Source: CAYUMU01 sp964445985 (GTDB lineage Bacteria; Planctomycetota; Planctomycetia; Pirellulales; S012-138). From it: a stretch of DNA of 9,513 nt. Positions 1-7,451 of the stretch are shown piece by piece; positions within the stretch are counted from its first letter, which is position 1; each line of letters starts with the position of its first letter. Both the position numbers and the translations under genes were made by a program. The stretch covers positions 1-9,513 of the forward strand of contig CAYUMU010000140.1 of assembly GCA_964445985.1 (NCBI GenBank), written 5' to 3'. Under the pieces are notes generated by a model. The model searched no databases and was not told where the DNA came from. It worked only from the letters and a program-made list of their open reading frames with translations.

Positions 1-783
1 GTGGTGCACAAGAAGGCCGAAGTCATCCGGGTCTACCTGCCTCCCGACGCCAACACGCTGCTCTCGGTCACCGACCATTGCTTGCGAAGCCGCAATTACG
101 TGAATGTCGTCGTGGCCGGCAAGCAGCCGGCTCCTCAATGGCTCACCATGGACCAGGCCGTCAAGCACTGCTCGCAAGGCATCGGCATTTGGGAGTGGGC
201 GTCGAACGACAGGGGCGCCGAGCCCGACGTGGTCATGGCCTGCTGCGGAGATACTCCCACGCTGGAAACCCTGGCGGCTGTCGATCTTATTCGCAAGCAT
301 TTGCCTGAGCTCAAGGTTCGCGTGGTCAACGTGGTGAACCTGATGAAACTGCAGCCAGCCACGGAGCATCCTCACGGCTTGTCCGATCGGGATTTCGATG
401 CGCTCTTCACCAAAGACAAGCCCATTGTTTTCGCATTTCATGGCTATCCTTGGTTGATTCACCGCTTGACCTATCGCCGCACAAATCATCGCAATCTGCA
501 CGTGCGCGGCTACAAGGAAGAAGGCACCACGACCACGCCCTTTGACATGGTCGTGCTCAATCAGCTCGACCGCTTCCACCTGGTGGAAGACGTCATCGAT
601 CGCTTGCCACAACTCGGGGCTCGGGCCGCTTACTTCAAGCAGGCCATCCACGAAAAGTTGATCGATCACAAGAACTATATTCATGAACACGGCGACGACA
701 TGCCGTCCATCAGCAACTGGCGCTGGGGCCAGGAAACACCGGCCAACAAGCCACGAACCTCAACCGAAGGCGATAACGTGTAG
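1..783 (+). CDS. xfp: Phosphoketolase (xylulose-5-P/fructose-6-P), C-terminal part, 5'-truncated by window edge
   Basis: Thiamine-diphosphate enzyme of the phosphoketolase pathway, cleaving xylulose 5-phosphate (often also fructose 6-phosphate) with phosphate to acetyl phosphate plus glyceraldehyde 3-phosphate (or erythrose 4-phosphate); cytosolic. The visible 260 residues match the family's C-terminal domain almost throughout: VYLPPDANTLLSVTDHCLRS near the start, GIGIWEWASND, FHGYPWLIHRLTYRR, HVRGYKEEGTTTTPFDMVVL, and a conserved end LIDHKNYIHEHGDDMP. Full-length members have about 790-800 residues, so roughly two thirds, including the ThDP-binding part, lie upstream. The GTG at base 1 is an internal Val codon, not a start: the family continues upstream of this point. 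The last 18 or so residues are a non-conserved tail. A SulP transporter follows after 121 bp in the same direction and may be co-transcribed. The family is certain; choice between the two sugar phosphates cannot be read from this part. Confidence 0.96.
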   Translation: MVHKKAEVIRVYLPPDANTLLSVTDHCLRSRNYVNVVVAGKQPAPQWLTMDQAVKHCSQGIGIWEWASNDRGAEPDVVMACCGDTPTLETLAAVDLIRKHLPELKVRVVNVVNLMKLQPATEHPHGLSDRDFDALFTKDKPIVFAFHGYPWLIHRLTYRRTNHRNLHVRGYKEEGTTTTPFDMVVLNQLDRFHLVEDVIDRLPQLGARAAYFKQAIHEKLIDHKNYIHEHGDDMPSISNWRWGQETPANKPRTSTEGDNV

Positions 784-904
784 CTTGCCAGCCGCGATTC
801 CACCACCCCCATGCTCTGCCCGATTCCTGATGGCTGGCTGCCGCGCAGCGCGATAGATTTTTCCAAACCTCGGAAGTTTCTCAGGCACTCTATATCGCAG
901 GATT

Positions 905-2617
905 TTGCCAGACCTCGTGAACGCAGCACCCGACGATGCTCATGCCGAACGACAACCAAGAGCGGGCTTTCTTCCGCTGGGATGGTTGGCATTCTACGAA
1001 CGGCGCTGGCTCGCCTACGACGCAGTTGCGGGAATCACGCTGGCCGCTTATGCCATCCCGGTTTCCCTGGCCTATGCCTCGCTGGCCGGATTGCCGCCGC
1101 AGGTTGGCATCTACTGTTATTTAGTCGGCGGAATTGGCTATGCCATCTTTGGAACGTCGCGGCAGTTGGCCGTTGGCCCGACTTCGGCGATCGCCATGCT
1201 TGTTGGCGCAACGGTTCCCCTGCTAGCCGACAATGACCCCTCACGCGTGGCGGGTATCGCGGCCCTGGCGGCAATGGTGGCGGCCGCCCTCGGCGCGATA
1301 GCCTGGCTGTTGCGCCTTAACAGCCTCGTAAACTTCATCAGCGAAACCATCCTGACAGGTTTTAAGGCCGGCGCCGCGCTCACGATCGGCCTGACTCAGT
1401 TGCCCAAGCTATTCGGTGTACCCGGCGGGGGAGATCATTTTTTTGAGCGGCTTTGGATCTTGGGCGGCCAACTGCCGCAGACCAATGCGGTGGTTCTGTC
1501 CCTCGGTCTGGCGGCGCTTGCTGTACTGGCCTTGGGGGATCGTTTCCTGCCTGGTAGACCCAATGCGCTGATCGTGGTCGTGGCTGCCACCATGGTGGTT
1601 TCGCTCCTGGGCTTGACGGCGTACGGGGTCTCCACCGTGGGCGATTTGCCTGCCGGGCTGCCGCAATTGTCTTGGCCGTCTTTGCGGTTGCGCGACGTGG
1701 ACGGAGTGCTGCCACTGGCCGCGGCTTGCTTTTTGCTGTCGTACGTCGAAAGTATTGCCGCGGCCCGCGCGCTCGCCGCTCGGCACAACTACTCCGTGTC
1801 ACCGCGGCAAGAGCTCCTGGCCCTTTCCTCGGCCAATCTCCTCACCGCCTTCAGTCAAGGATTTCCCATTGCGGGGGGACTTTCCCAGTCGGCGGTGAAT
1901 GAAAAGGCCGGGGCTCGCTCGCCGCTGTCTCTGGTGTTCGCATCGGTGGCGATCGCCATTTGTCTGCTGCTATTTACCGACCTCCTTCGCAACCTTCCCT
2001 CAGTGGTGCTGGCCGCCATCGTGCTGATCGCTGTCCGCGGTCTGATTGATATCCCAGCGCTGCGACATCTCTGGCGTGTGAGTCGCCGTGAATTCGCGGT
2101 GGCTTGCGTGGCTTTGGTTGGAGTTCTGCTGTTGGGCATCCTGAAAGGTGTCTTGCTGGCCGTCATCGTGTCGCTGCTCATGTTATTGTCGGCTGCCGCC
2201 AGGCCGCACGTTGCCGTGCTCGGACGCATACCAGGCACTCGTCGCTACTCCGACGCCCAGCGGCATCCCGAAAACGACTCCATCGCAGGCGTCCTGATAT
2301 TCCGCGTGGAATCGTCGTTGCTCTTTTTCAATACCGAACATGTACGCTCGATCATCGCCTCTCGGGTTACCGCTACGCCAGGCCTGCAACTCGTTGTGCT
2401 CGATCTTTCCAATGCCTCCCATGTCGACGTTGCCGGAGCAGACATGCTTGCCTCGTTGCATCAAGTGCTTGCGGCGCAAGGCGTGCAATTGCGCATCGTC
2501 GAGGCGCGGGGCCATGTGCGAGAATTATTGCGAGCCGTGGAACTCGATCGCAAAGTCGGCGATTTCAGCCGGCTTTCCTCGCTTGATCAAACGATTTCCG
2601 AATTCGAACAACGATAA
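905..2617 (+). CDS. SulP family anion transporter with C-terminal STAS domain
   Basis: Inner-membrane SulP (SLC26-like) transporter, 570 aa, a normal length. The first 430 residues are a multi-helix membrane domain with the hallmarks: YDAVAGITLAAYAIPVSLAY (38-57), LAGLPPQVGIY (60-70), FGTSRQLAVGPTSAIAML (82-99), SYVESIAAARALAARHNY (279-296) and GFPIAGGLSQSAVNEKAG (319-336). Residues about 459-568 form a cytoplasmic STAS domain with LVVLDLSNASHVDVAGADML (497-516). The serine phosphorylated in SpoIIAA-type STAS domains appears replaced (DVAG). No ATG lies near the front; TTG at 905 is the first start after the in-frame TAG at 854, and GTG at 917 is an equal alternative. AGGA at 899-902 is too close to 905 and rather far from 917, so the start is uncertain. 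SulP proteins carry sulfate, bicarbonate or dicarboxylates; the sequence does not settle which. Proximity to phosphoketolase suggests, but does not show, a link. Confidence 0.93.
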   Translation: MPDLVNAAPDDAHAERQPRAGFLPLGWLAFYERRWLAYDAVAGITLAAYAIPVSLAYASLAGLPPQVGIYCYLVGGIGYAIFGTSRQLAVGPTSAIAMLVGATVPLLADNDPSRVAGIAALAAMVAAALGAIAWLLRLNSLVNFISETILTGFKAGAALTIGLTQLPKLFGVPGGGDHFFERLWILGGQLPQTNAVVLSLGLAALAVLALGDRFLPGRPNALIVVVAATMVVSLLGLTAYGVSTVGDLPAGLPQLSWPSLRLRDVDGVLPLAAACFLLSYVESIAAARALAARHNYSVSPRQELLALSSANLLTAFSQGFPIAGGLSQSAVNEKAGARSPLSLVFASVAIAICLLLFTDLLRNLPSVVLAAIVLIAVRGLIDIPALRHLWRVSRREFAVACVALVGVLLLGILKGVLLAVIVSLLMLLSAAARPHVAVLGRIPGTRRYSDAQRHPENDSIAGVLIFRVESSLLFFNTEHVRSIIASRVTATPGLQLVVLDLSNASHVDVAGADMLASLHQVLAAQGVQLRIVEARGHVRELLRAVELDRKVGDFSRLSSLDQTISEFEQR

Positions 2618-2800
2618 TAGATCAACAGAAGCAGTTCCGGCCGTCTTGACCCCAGCGCGGCGCGCCTCGGGCAGAAGCGGCGCCGCCCCCGCAACACCAG
2701 GATGGCGGGTGGACACGCGCGCTCCCATAATGGCTGCGGCGGCTTGGCGCCAACCGGCCCAAATTCACCAAGGCAGCGATGCACCCGTGGGCTGCGTTCA

Positions 2801-2809
2801 AGAGGAAGG
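2801..2809 (+). promoter_or_regulatory. Ribosome binding site that sets the kinase start
   Basis: AGAGGAAGG contains a purine-rich Shine-Dalgarno match (GAGGA/AGG) and ends 6 bases before the ATG at 2816. This favours 2816 over an in-frame ATG at 2702, whose 38 extra residues are Gly/Arg/Pro-rich and look non-coding, while the residues after 2816 begin a recognisable module. Confidence 0.75.
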
Positions 2810-2815
2810 CTTTTC

Positions 2816-4801
2816 ATGAACCATGATCGCAACTTACTGTTCGGTGCGCTGGCCATGCAGGTTGGACTGATTACCGCCGATCAGTTTGCGGAAGCCTGCT
2901 CGATGTGTGCTACCCGCGGAACCAGTTCTCTGCCGGAAATCCTGTACGAAAAAGGTTGGTTGGCGCCGCAAGACCAGGCGCACGTTGACTATCTCGTCGA
3001 GCGAAGCCTCGCAAAATTCGGCTCCGACGTGCGTGAAAGCTTTGCCGGCTTGCCAGGGAACGTACGCAGTGTGCTGGCCACCATCGGAGTCGATGCCAGT
3101 GCCCGCTCACCGAGTGGATTCCGCGAAACGATCGCGCCCGCGGGGAATACGTACGCGGAGATTTCACTTGGGAAGCCCGGTCAGCGGTATACGCTCAACA
3201 CGTTGCACGCCGCGGGCGGAATTGGCGAGATCTGGCTTGCCCGCGATACCGACCTGCAACGCGACGTCGCGGTTAAGCGATTGCAGTCGCGGAGGTCGCC
3301 ATCGGAAGTTGCCAAGATGCGGTTCTTGCGGGAGGCTCGCATCACCGGCCAACTGGACCATCCCGGCGTGGTTCCCATCTACGAGATCTGTCTTGATGAA
3401 ACGACCGGCCAGCCGTACTACTCCATGCGGTTTCTCAAGGGGAGAACGCTGACCGAGCATGTGAAGGAGTACCACCAGCGACAGAGACCAGTCGGCGGCG
3501 ACCCTCAAACGCTGCTTGCTCTGTTGAATGCCTTTTGCATCATTTGCAATACAGTGGCCTACGCTCACTCCAAAGGCATCATCCATCGAGACTTGAAGTG
3601 CGACAATGTGATTCTTGGCGACTACGGCGAAGTGGTCGTCATCGATTGGGGGTTGGCCAAAGAGATTGGCAACAACGAAGCCGCGGCCTCGGACGACGGC
3701 AAACAGCCCGACCTGGCATCGGTCAATCCGGCGGCCACGCTCGCGGGGCACGTGTTGGGCTCGCCAGCTTACATGGCGCCCGAGCAGGCAGCCGGTCGTC
3801 TTGACCTGATCGGCCCCAGCACCGACGTCTACGGTCTTTGCGCCGTGCTCTACGAAGTCCTTTGCGGACAGCCCCCGTTTACTGGAAAGAATACGCTTGA
3901 GGTCCTGAATAGCGTCCAGCGTGAGGCTCCCCAGAACCCAAGCGAAATTGCTCCCGGCGTCCCCGAGGCACTCGAAGTGATCTGCCTGAAGGGCCTCTCG
4001 AAGTCTCAGAACCTGCGGCATTCCTCGGCGGAAAGTATCGCGACAGCCGTGCAACGTTGGGTGAGCGATCTGGCCGAACGCAGACAGGCGGAGGAAGAAA
4101 GAGAGCGGTTCTTTGCAATCTCGCTGGATTTGCTGGCGATCATCGATGCCGGTGGCCAGCTTCGCCAGATCAGTCCGGCTTGGGAGCGTGTGTTGGGATA
4201 CGATCGCCTACAATTGATCGGGCGGACATTTGCCGAATTGGTTCACAATGACGATCAATCAGCGACGATGGGCCATCTCCAAATCGCTTCGGGCAACCAA
4301 ATGGTCGACACCTTTGAGGCCAGAGCGATTCAAGCCGACGGTTCGTACCGTTGGTTTTCGTGGAACGTGACGCCAATCGCGAAGGAACAATGCGTTTATA
4401 TCGTGGGTCGCGATATCACGGAGTTAAAGCGGTCACAACAACTCTTCGAGGGCGTGCTGCAATCGGCCCCCGACGCCATGGTTCTCATCAACCCCTCGGG
4501 CAAGATTGTCATGGTCAACCGACAAACCGAACGCGTCTTCGGATACGAGCAACGCGAGCTGCTCGGTCAACCAATAGAAATGCTTGTGCCAGAACGATAC
4601 CGTGAGCAACATCCTGCCAACGTAGCCCGCTTCTTCGCCGCGGCAAGTGTGCGGCCGATGGGAGCGGGCCTTCCCCTTCGCGGCTTTCGCAAAGACGGCC
4701 GTGAGATCCTGGTGGACATCGCCTTGAGCCCCATCAACACCGAAGACGGCATGCTGGTGGCCGCCTCGGTACGCGATGTGTCCAGTCGAAGCCAGGTGTA
4801 G
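2816..4801 (+). CDS. Soluble Ser/Thr protein kinase with N-terminal module and two C-terminal PAS domains
   Basis: 661-residue Hanks-type kinase. Residues 1 to about 95 (LLFGALAMQVGLITADQF onward) form a small, mostly helical module of a kind I associate with planctomycete kinases; its function is unknown to me. The kinase domain spans about 125-415: glycine loop AAGGIGEIW (132-140), ATP-binding VAVK with Lys154, HRDLKCDN (257-264, catalytic Asp259), metal-binding DWG (277-279) in place of DFG, and YMAPEQ (319-324). All catalytic residues are present, so it should be active. A short charged linker (420-431) leads to PAS 1 (about 432-538, ending YIVGRDITELKRSQQ) and PAS 2 (about 542-656, ending ASVRDVSSRSQV). 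No transmembrane segment is visible, so it is probably cytosolic, with PAS domains sensing a ligand or redox state or mediating dimerisation. It stops right after PAS 2, without a histidine kinase, cyclase or other output domain. It lies 198 bp after the SulP gene and converges with the protease gene. Targets are unknown. Confidence 0.93.
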   Translation: MNHDRNLLFGALAMQVGLITADQFAEACSMCATRGTSSLPEILYEKGWLAPQDQAHVDYLVERSLAKFGSDVRESFAGLPGNVRSVLATIGVDASARSPSGFRETIAPAGNTYAEISLGKPGQRYTLNTLHAAGGIGEIWLARDTDLQRDVAVKRLQSRRSPSEVAKMRFLREARITGQLDHPGVVPIYEICLDETTGQPYYSMRFLKGRTLTEHVKEYHQRQRPVGGDPQTLLALLNAFCIICNTVAYAHSKGIIHRDLKCDNVILGDYGEVVVIDWGLAKEIGNNEAAASDDGKQPDLASVNPAATLAGHVLGSPAYMAPEQAAGRLDLIGPSTDVYGLCAVLYEVLCGQPPFTGKNTLEVLNSVQREAPQNPSEIAPGVPEALEVICLKGLSKSQNLRHSSAESIATAVQRWVSDLAERRQAEEERERFFAISLDLLAIIDAGGQLRQISPAWERVLGYDRLQLIGRTFAELVHNDDQSATMGHLQIASGNQMVDTFEARAIQADGSYRWFSWNVTPIAKEQCVYIVGRDITELKRSQQLFEGVLQSAPDAMVLINPSGKIVMVNRQTERVFGYEQRELLGQPIEMLVPERYREQHPANVARFFAAASVRPMGAGLPLRGFRKDGREILVDIALSPINTEDGMLVAASVRDVSSRSQV

Positions 4802-4858
4802 AGCATGTCATTCGCCACGTCCAAGTCGTGAAGCTTCGCCAACCGTGAGCTGACATAC

Positions 4859-4872
4859 CTCGGTACTCCGAG
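4859..4872. terminator. Possible weak hairpin between convergent kinase and protease genes
   Basis: CTCGG-tact-CCGAG gives a perfect 5-bp stem with a 4-base loop in the 84-bp gap between two convergent stop codons, where a shared terminator would be expected. No T-run follows on either strand, so it is not a canonical Rho-independent terminator; the call rests mainly on position. Confidence 0.25.
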
Positions 4873-4885
4873 ATCATTGCCATGG

Positions 4886-6967
4886 TTACTTGTTCTGGTT
4901 GGCGGAAAGGTTCACGCCCAGCGAGCGGAGCAGGTTCACGTAGTCGACCGTGATGGCGAGCGACTCGTTGAACCAGTGGTCGCGTTTGACCACATGGCCG
5001 TCTTCGATGGACTTGTCTTCCAGTTCTTCGTCGAGCACGTCGTCGGCGCCCTTGAGAGCCTGGCGTTCGTCCATGAAGGTTTTCTCGTTGAGCGAGACCT
5101 TCTTACGGTCTTTGAGCAGGCGGTAACGGCCGATTTCGCCGATGACCTTCTTGAAATCGTCGTTCACGTCCACGCGTTCCGAAGACTTCTTGCGGAGCTG
5201 ATCGATCAGTTGCGGAGTGACCATGTTCAGCTTGGGGTATTCGGCCTTGGGAACGCGGTCGAACTTGAGGGCGTAATCGAGGTCGGCCTCGCCGATATCC
5301 ATGTGGGTGGTTAGCGAGGGGAGTTCGACGTCGGAAAGCACGCCGCGCTCTTGGGTGCTATCGCCGCTGGGGCGGTAGAACTGCTGCATGGTGAGCTTGA
5401 GGGCACCCAGCTTGGGGCCGTTGTTCAAGCGGAACAGTTGGCGGGTGAGGTCGAGCAGGCTTTGCACCGTGCCTTTGCCGTGGGTGGTCTTGTCGCCCAC
5501 GATCAGGCCGCGGTTGTAGTCTTGCACGGCGCCGGCAAAGATTTCGCTGGCACTGGCGGAAAGCTTGCTGGTGAGCACCACCAGCGGACCATCCCAAGCG
5601 GTGCCGCGTTCGGTGTCGTCGTAGTGCTGCACGTTGCCGTCGGCGTCTTTCACCTGCACCACGGGACCCTGGTCGATGAACAGGCCGGTGAGGTTGATGG
5701 CCTCGGTGAGGCTGCCACCGCCGTTGCGGCGCAGATCCATGATGACGGCGTCCACGCCCCGCTGCTTGAAATCGTCGAGCAACCGCCGCACGTCGCGGGT
5801 GGTGCTTTTGAAGTCGGGGAGATTCTGGCGGGCGCCCTCCATGTCCATGTAGAAGCTGGGCAGATCGATCACGCCCACCTTGAAGGGCTTGCCGTCCGGA
5901 CGGCGGCCGTCTTCGATCACTTCGCCGCGGGCTTCGCTGTCTTTGAGTTCGATGCGGTCGCGGGTGATGGAGTAAACCTTGGGCTCGGTTTCACCGGCGG
6001 GGATGACTTTGAGCCGCACGTTGGTGCCCCGCTTGCCGCGGATCAGTTGCACCACGTCGTTGAGCTTCATGTCTTGGGTATCGACGATCTCGCCCTCATC
6101 GCCCTGACCCACGCCAATCACCTGATCCTTGGCCTTGAGTTTGCCGGCCTTGTCGGCCGCTCCGCCGGGAATGATTTTGGTGATGGTGGTCAGGCCGTCG
6201 ATGGATTGCAGGGCCGCGCCAATGCCGTCGAGCTGCAACTTCATCGCGATCTCGAAGTTATCCAGCGTGGTGGGCGACATGTAGGTGGTGTGCGGATCGA
6301 ACGCCGAGGTGAGCGAGGTGAGGTACATCTCGAGCAGCTCGTCGGAATCGGTCTGGTGCATGCGGCGCGAGAAGCTATCGTAGCGCCGGGCAATCGCTTC
6401 TTTGGCTTCGGCCAACGTCTTCTTTTCGGCCAGCTGATTGAGCAGGTCGTACTTGATGCGTTTGCTCCACAGAGCCCTGGCTTCGGCGTCGGTCTTGGGG
6501 TAGGTGAGCGAATCGCGATCGGTAACCAGTTCTTCGTCCACGGTGAAGTCGGGCGTTTCGGCCAAAACTTCGTGAACGGTTTTCACCCGCTGATCCACTC
6601 GCTCCAAGAAGCGCTTGAACACGGAGTAGGCAAAGGTGATGTCGCCCTTGCGCACGGCGTCGTCGAGTTCTTTCTTCTGCTTGGAGAACTCGTCCACATC
6701 GGACTGCAGCAGGTAGGCCTTGAGGGGATCGATCGTCTTCAGGAACGAATCGTAAGCCCGTTCCGACATTTCGTCGTCGAGAGCGTGCTTGGAAAGGTGC
6801 TGCTGACGGAGCAGGAACGTAACCGCCTGGGAAATATAGCGGTCGTTTTGACTGGGCGCCTCCAGTTCGGCTTGGACGGTTCCGGCGGTCAGGCCCGCCA
6901 TTAAGAGCACCAAGACCGCGGAGCACAGCATCCGCCTGCGCCGAAGTCCGTGGAAGAGTCCGGTCAT
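4886..6967 (-). CDS. prc: Periplasmic C-terminal processing protease, Prc/Tsp type (S41)
   Basis: 693-residue tail-specific serine protease, close to the 682 aa of E. coli Prc. Such enzymes cut envelope proteins from the C-terminus and help control lipoproteins and peptidoglycan hydrolases. Residues 1-33 are a Sec signal peptide: arginine-rich start, hydrophobic core MLCSAVLVLLMAGLTAG, likely cut after TVQA. Then come the helical N-terminal domain (about 34-235), a PDZ domain (about 236-325, with LDGIGAALQSIDGLTTITKI) and the S41 core (about 362-550). SASASEIFAGA (470-480) gives nucleophile Ser472 and HGKGTVQ gives general base Lys498; Asp483 matches Prc Asp441 (mature numbering). The Ser-Lys spacing is one residue longer than in E. 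coli, through GDKTTHGKG instead of GEPTFGKG. A Prc-type C-terminal domain follows (about 555-690). The ATG is preceded by GAGG (6978-6975) with 7-base spacing. The gene is monocistronic as far as visible and points away from the dehydrogenase gene. Confidence 0.96.
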   Translation of the reverse strand: MTGLFHGLRRRRMLCSAVLVLLMAGLTAGTVQAELEAPSQNDRYISQAVTFLLRQQHLSKHALDDEMSERAYDSFLKTIDPLKAYLLQSDVDEFSKQKKELDDAVRKGDITFAYSVFKRFLERVDQRVKTVHEVLAETPDFTVDEELVTDRDSLTYPKTDAEARALWSKRIKYDLLNQLAEKKTLAEAKEAIARRYDSFSRRMHQTDSDELLEMYLTSLTSAFDPHTTYMSPTTLDNFEIAMKLQLDGIGAALQSIDGLTTITKIIPGGAADKAGKLKAKDQVIGVGQGDEGEIVDTQDMKLNDVVQLIRGKRGTNVRLKVIPAGETEPKVYSITRDRIELKDSEARGEVIEDGRRPDGKPFKVGVIDLPSFYMDMEGARQNLPDFKSTTRDVRRLLDDFKQRGVDAVIMDLRRNGGGSLTEAINLTGLFIDQGPVVQVKDADGNVQHYDDTERGTAWDGPLVVLTSKLSASASEIFAGAVQDYNRGLIVGDKTTHGKGTVQSLLDLTRQLFRLNNGPKLGALKLTMQQFYRPSGDSTQERGVLSDVELPSLTTHMDIGEADLDYALKFDRVPKAEYPKLNMVTPQLIDQLRKKSSERVDVNDDFKKVIGEIGRYRLLKDRKKVSLNEKTFMDERQALKGADDVLDEELEDKSIEDGHVVKRDHWFNESLAITVDYVNLLRSLGVNLSANQNK

Positions 6968-7438
6968 AAATGAACCTCGAGTTGCTAAAAGCGAAACTGA
7001 GAATGAACGATGGCGGCGCGTGCAACTCCGCGAATGACCCCACCGCGTAACCGCTCCACTTAAAACTGGAGAAAAGGGGGTGGGTGGGGAGATCTGCGCC
7101 GGATCGGTCCAGTATATCTGACTTTGTCAATGCTATCGACTGCGTAAACGCGAGGCAAGTTCAGCTTGCCAGCAGGCCGCAAGGTTTCCCTAATCCCTAC
7201 TTTCGGTTGTTTACCGCCATTTCGACGGTTTTTTCTGGAAAACCAGGCGGGGATTGCCTGCCGATGGCCCTGTGGCAACGGAGCGGTGCCCCCCATCCAC
7301 TACGGAGGCCACGCCAAAATCGTTCCAAAAACTGTAGGCCGAATAGGCAAAATAGATCGGACCCGTTCGCTGGGGCAAAGAAATGCGGTTCCGCGGCGCA
7401 CCCCCTCCACGTAAACTCGATGGCTGGGTGAAAGCGTC
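6968..7438. other. Gene-free divergent intergenic region
   Basis: This stretch between the protease start and the ribosome site of the small ORF holds no convincing gene; open frames here lack recognisable protein content. It should carry the protease promoter (- strand) and that of the rightward genes. Near the protease there is an inverted repeat CTCCA (7054-7058)/TGGAG (7067-7071), flanked by CCCCACC (7038-7044) and a G-rich run containing GGTGGGG (7083-7089). A perfect CTGG-aaaa-CCAG hairpin follows a T6 run near 7230-7250. No promoter with good -35/-10 spacing could be recognised, which is common when reading planctomycete DNA by eye. Confidence 0.6.
7038..7089. repeat. Nested inverted repeats upstream of the protease gene
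   Basis: The inner arms CTCCA (7054-7058) and TGGAG (7067-7071) are perfect 5-bp complements with an 8-base loop; the outer arms CCCCACC (7038-7044) and GGTGGGG (7083-7089) are perfect 7-bp complements. They could fold as a leader structure in the protease mRNA or bind a regulator, 71-122 bases upstream of its ATG. G-rich sequence on the + strand makes chance matches easier, so the call is tentative. Confidence 0.35.
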
Positions 7439-7445
7439 AGGAGGA
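7439..7445 (+). promoter_or_regulatory. Perfect Shine-Dalgarno site ahead of a 35-codon ORF
   Basis: AGGAGGA is a full match to the 16S rRNA 3' end and lies 6 bases before a TTG codon at 7452 that opens a 35-codon frame. Sites this strong are otherwise absent from the intergenic sequence here, which is the main reason to take the small ORF seriously. Confidence 0.6.
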
Positions 7446-7451
7446 CTGGCC

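Noticed and set aside
837..862. GCTG-ccgcg-CAGC hairpin followed by T5 as a terminator after the phosphoketolase
   Set aside because: Four pairs is too weak, and the T-run is not directly behind the stem, so co-transcription with the SulP gene cannot be excluded on this ground.
2702..2815. Upstream in-frame ATG that would lengthen the kinase by 38 residues
   Set aside because: The added residues are Gly/Arg/Pro-rich with no similarity to the family, there is no ribosome site before 2702, and a good one precedes 2816.
3164..4054. 296-codon open frame on the - strand
   Set aside because: It is antisense to the kinase catalytic domain, which has all conserved motifs; the antisense product has no recognisable domain.
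5351..6904. Long open frame of 517 codons on the + strand, with another at 4877-5314
   Set aside because: Both lie opposite the Prc protease gene, whose full domain set is recognisable. The translated product is low-complexity (repeated V, H, G, E, A) and matches no family; strong G/C third-position bias in prc removes stops on the opposite strand.
7076..7089. G-quadruplex on the + strand (GGGGGTGGGTGGGG)
   Set aside because: Only three tracts of three or more G are present; a standard four-tract quadruplex is not possible here without using a two-G tract.
7111..7130. TTGACA and TATACT on the - strand upstream of the protease, as a sigma-70 promoter
   Set aside because: The two boxes are only 8 bases apart instead of about 17, so they cannot work together as a standard promoter.
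7211..7235. Terminator-like ACCG...CGGT followed by TTTTTT in the intergenic gap
   Set aside because: The stem has only 4 pairs with a 9-base loop, and no gene reading rightward ends just before it.
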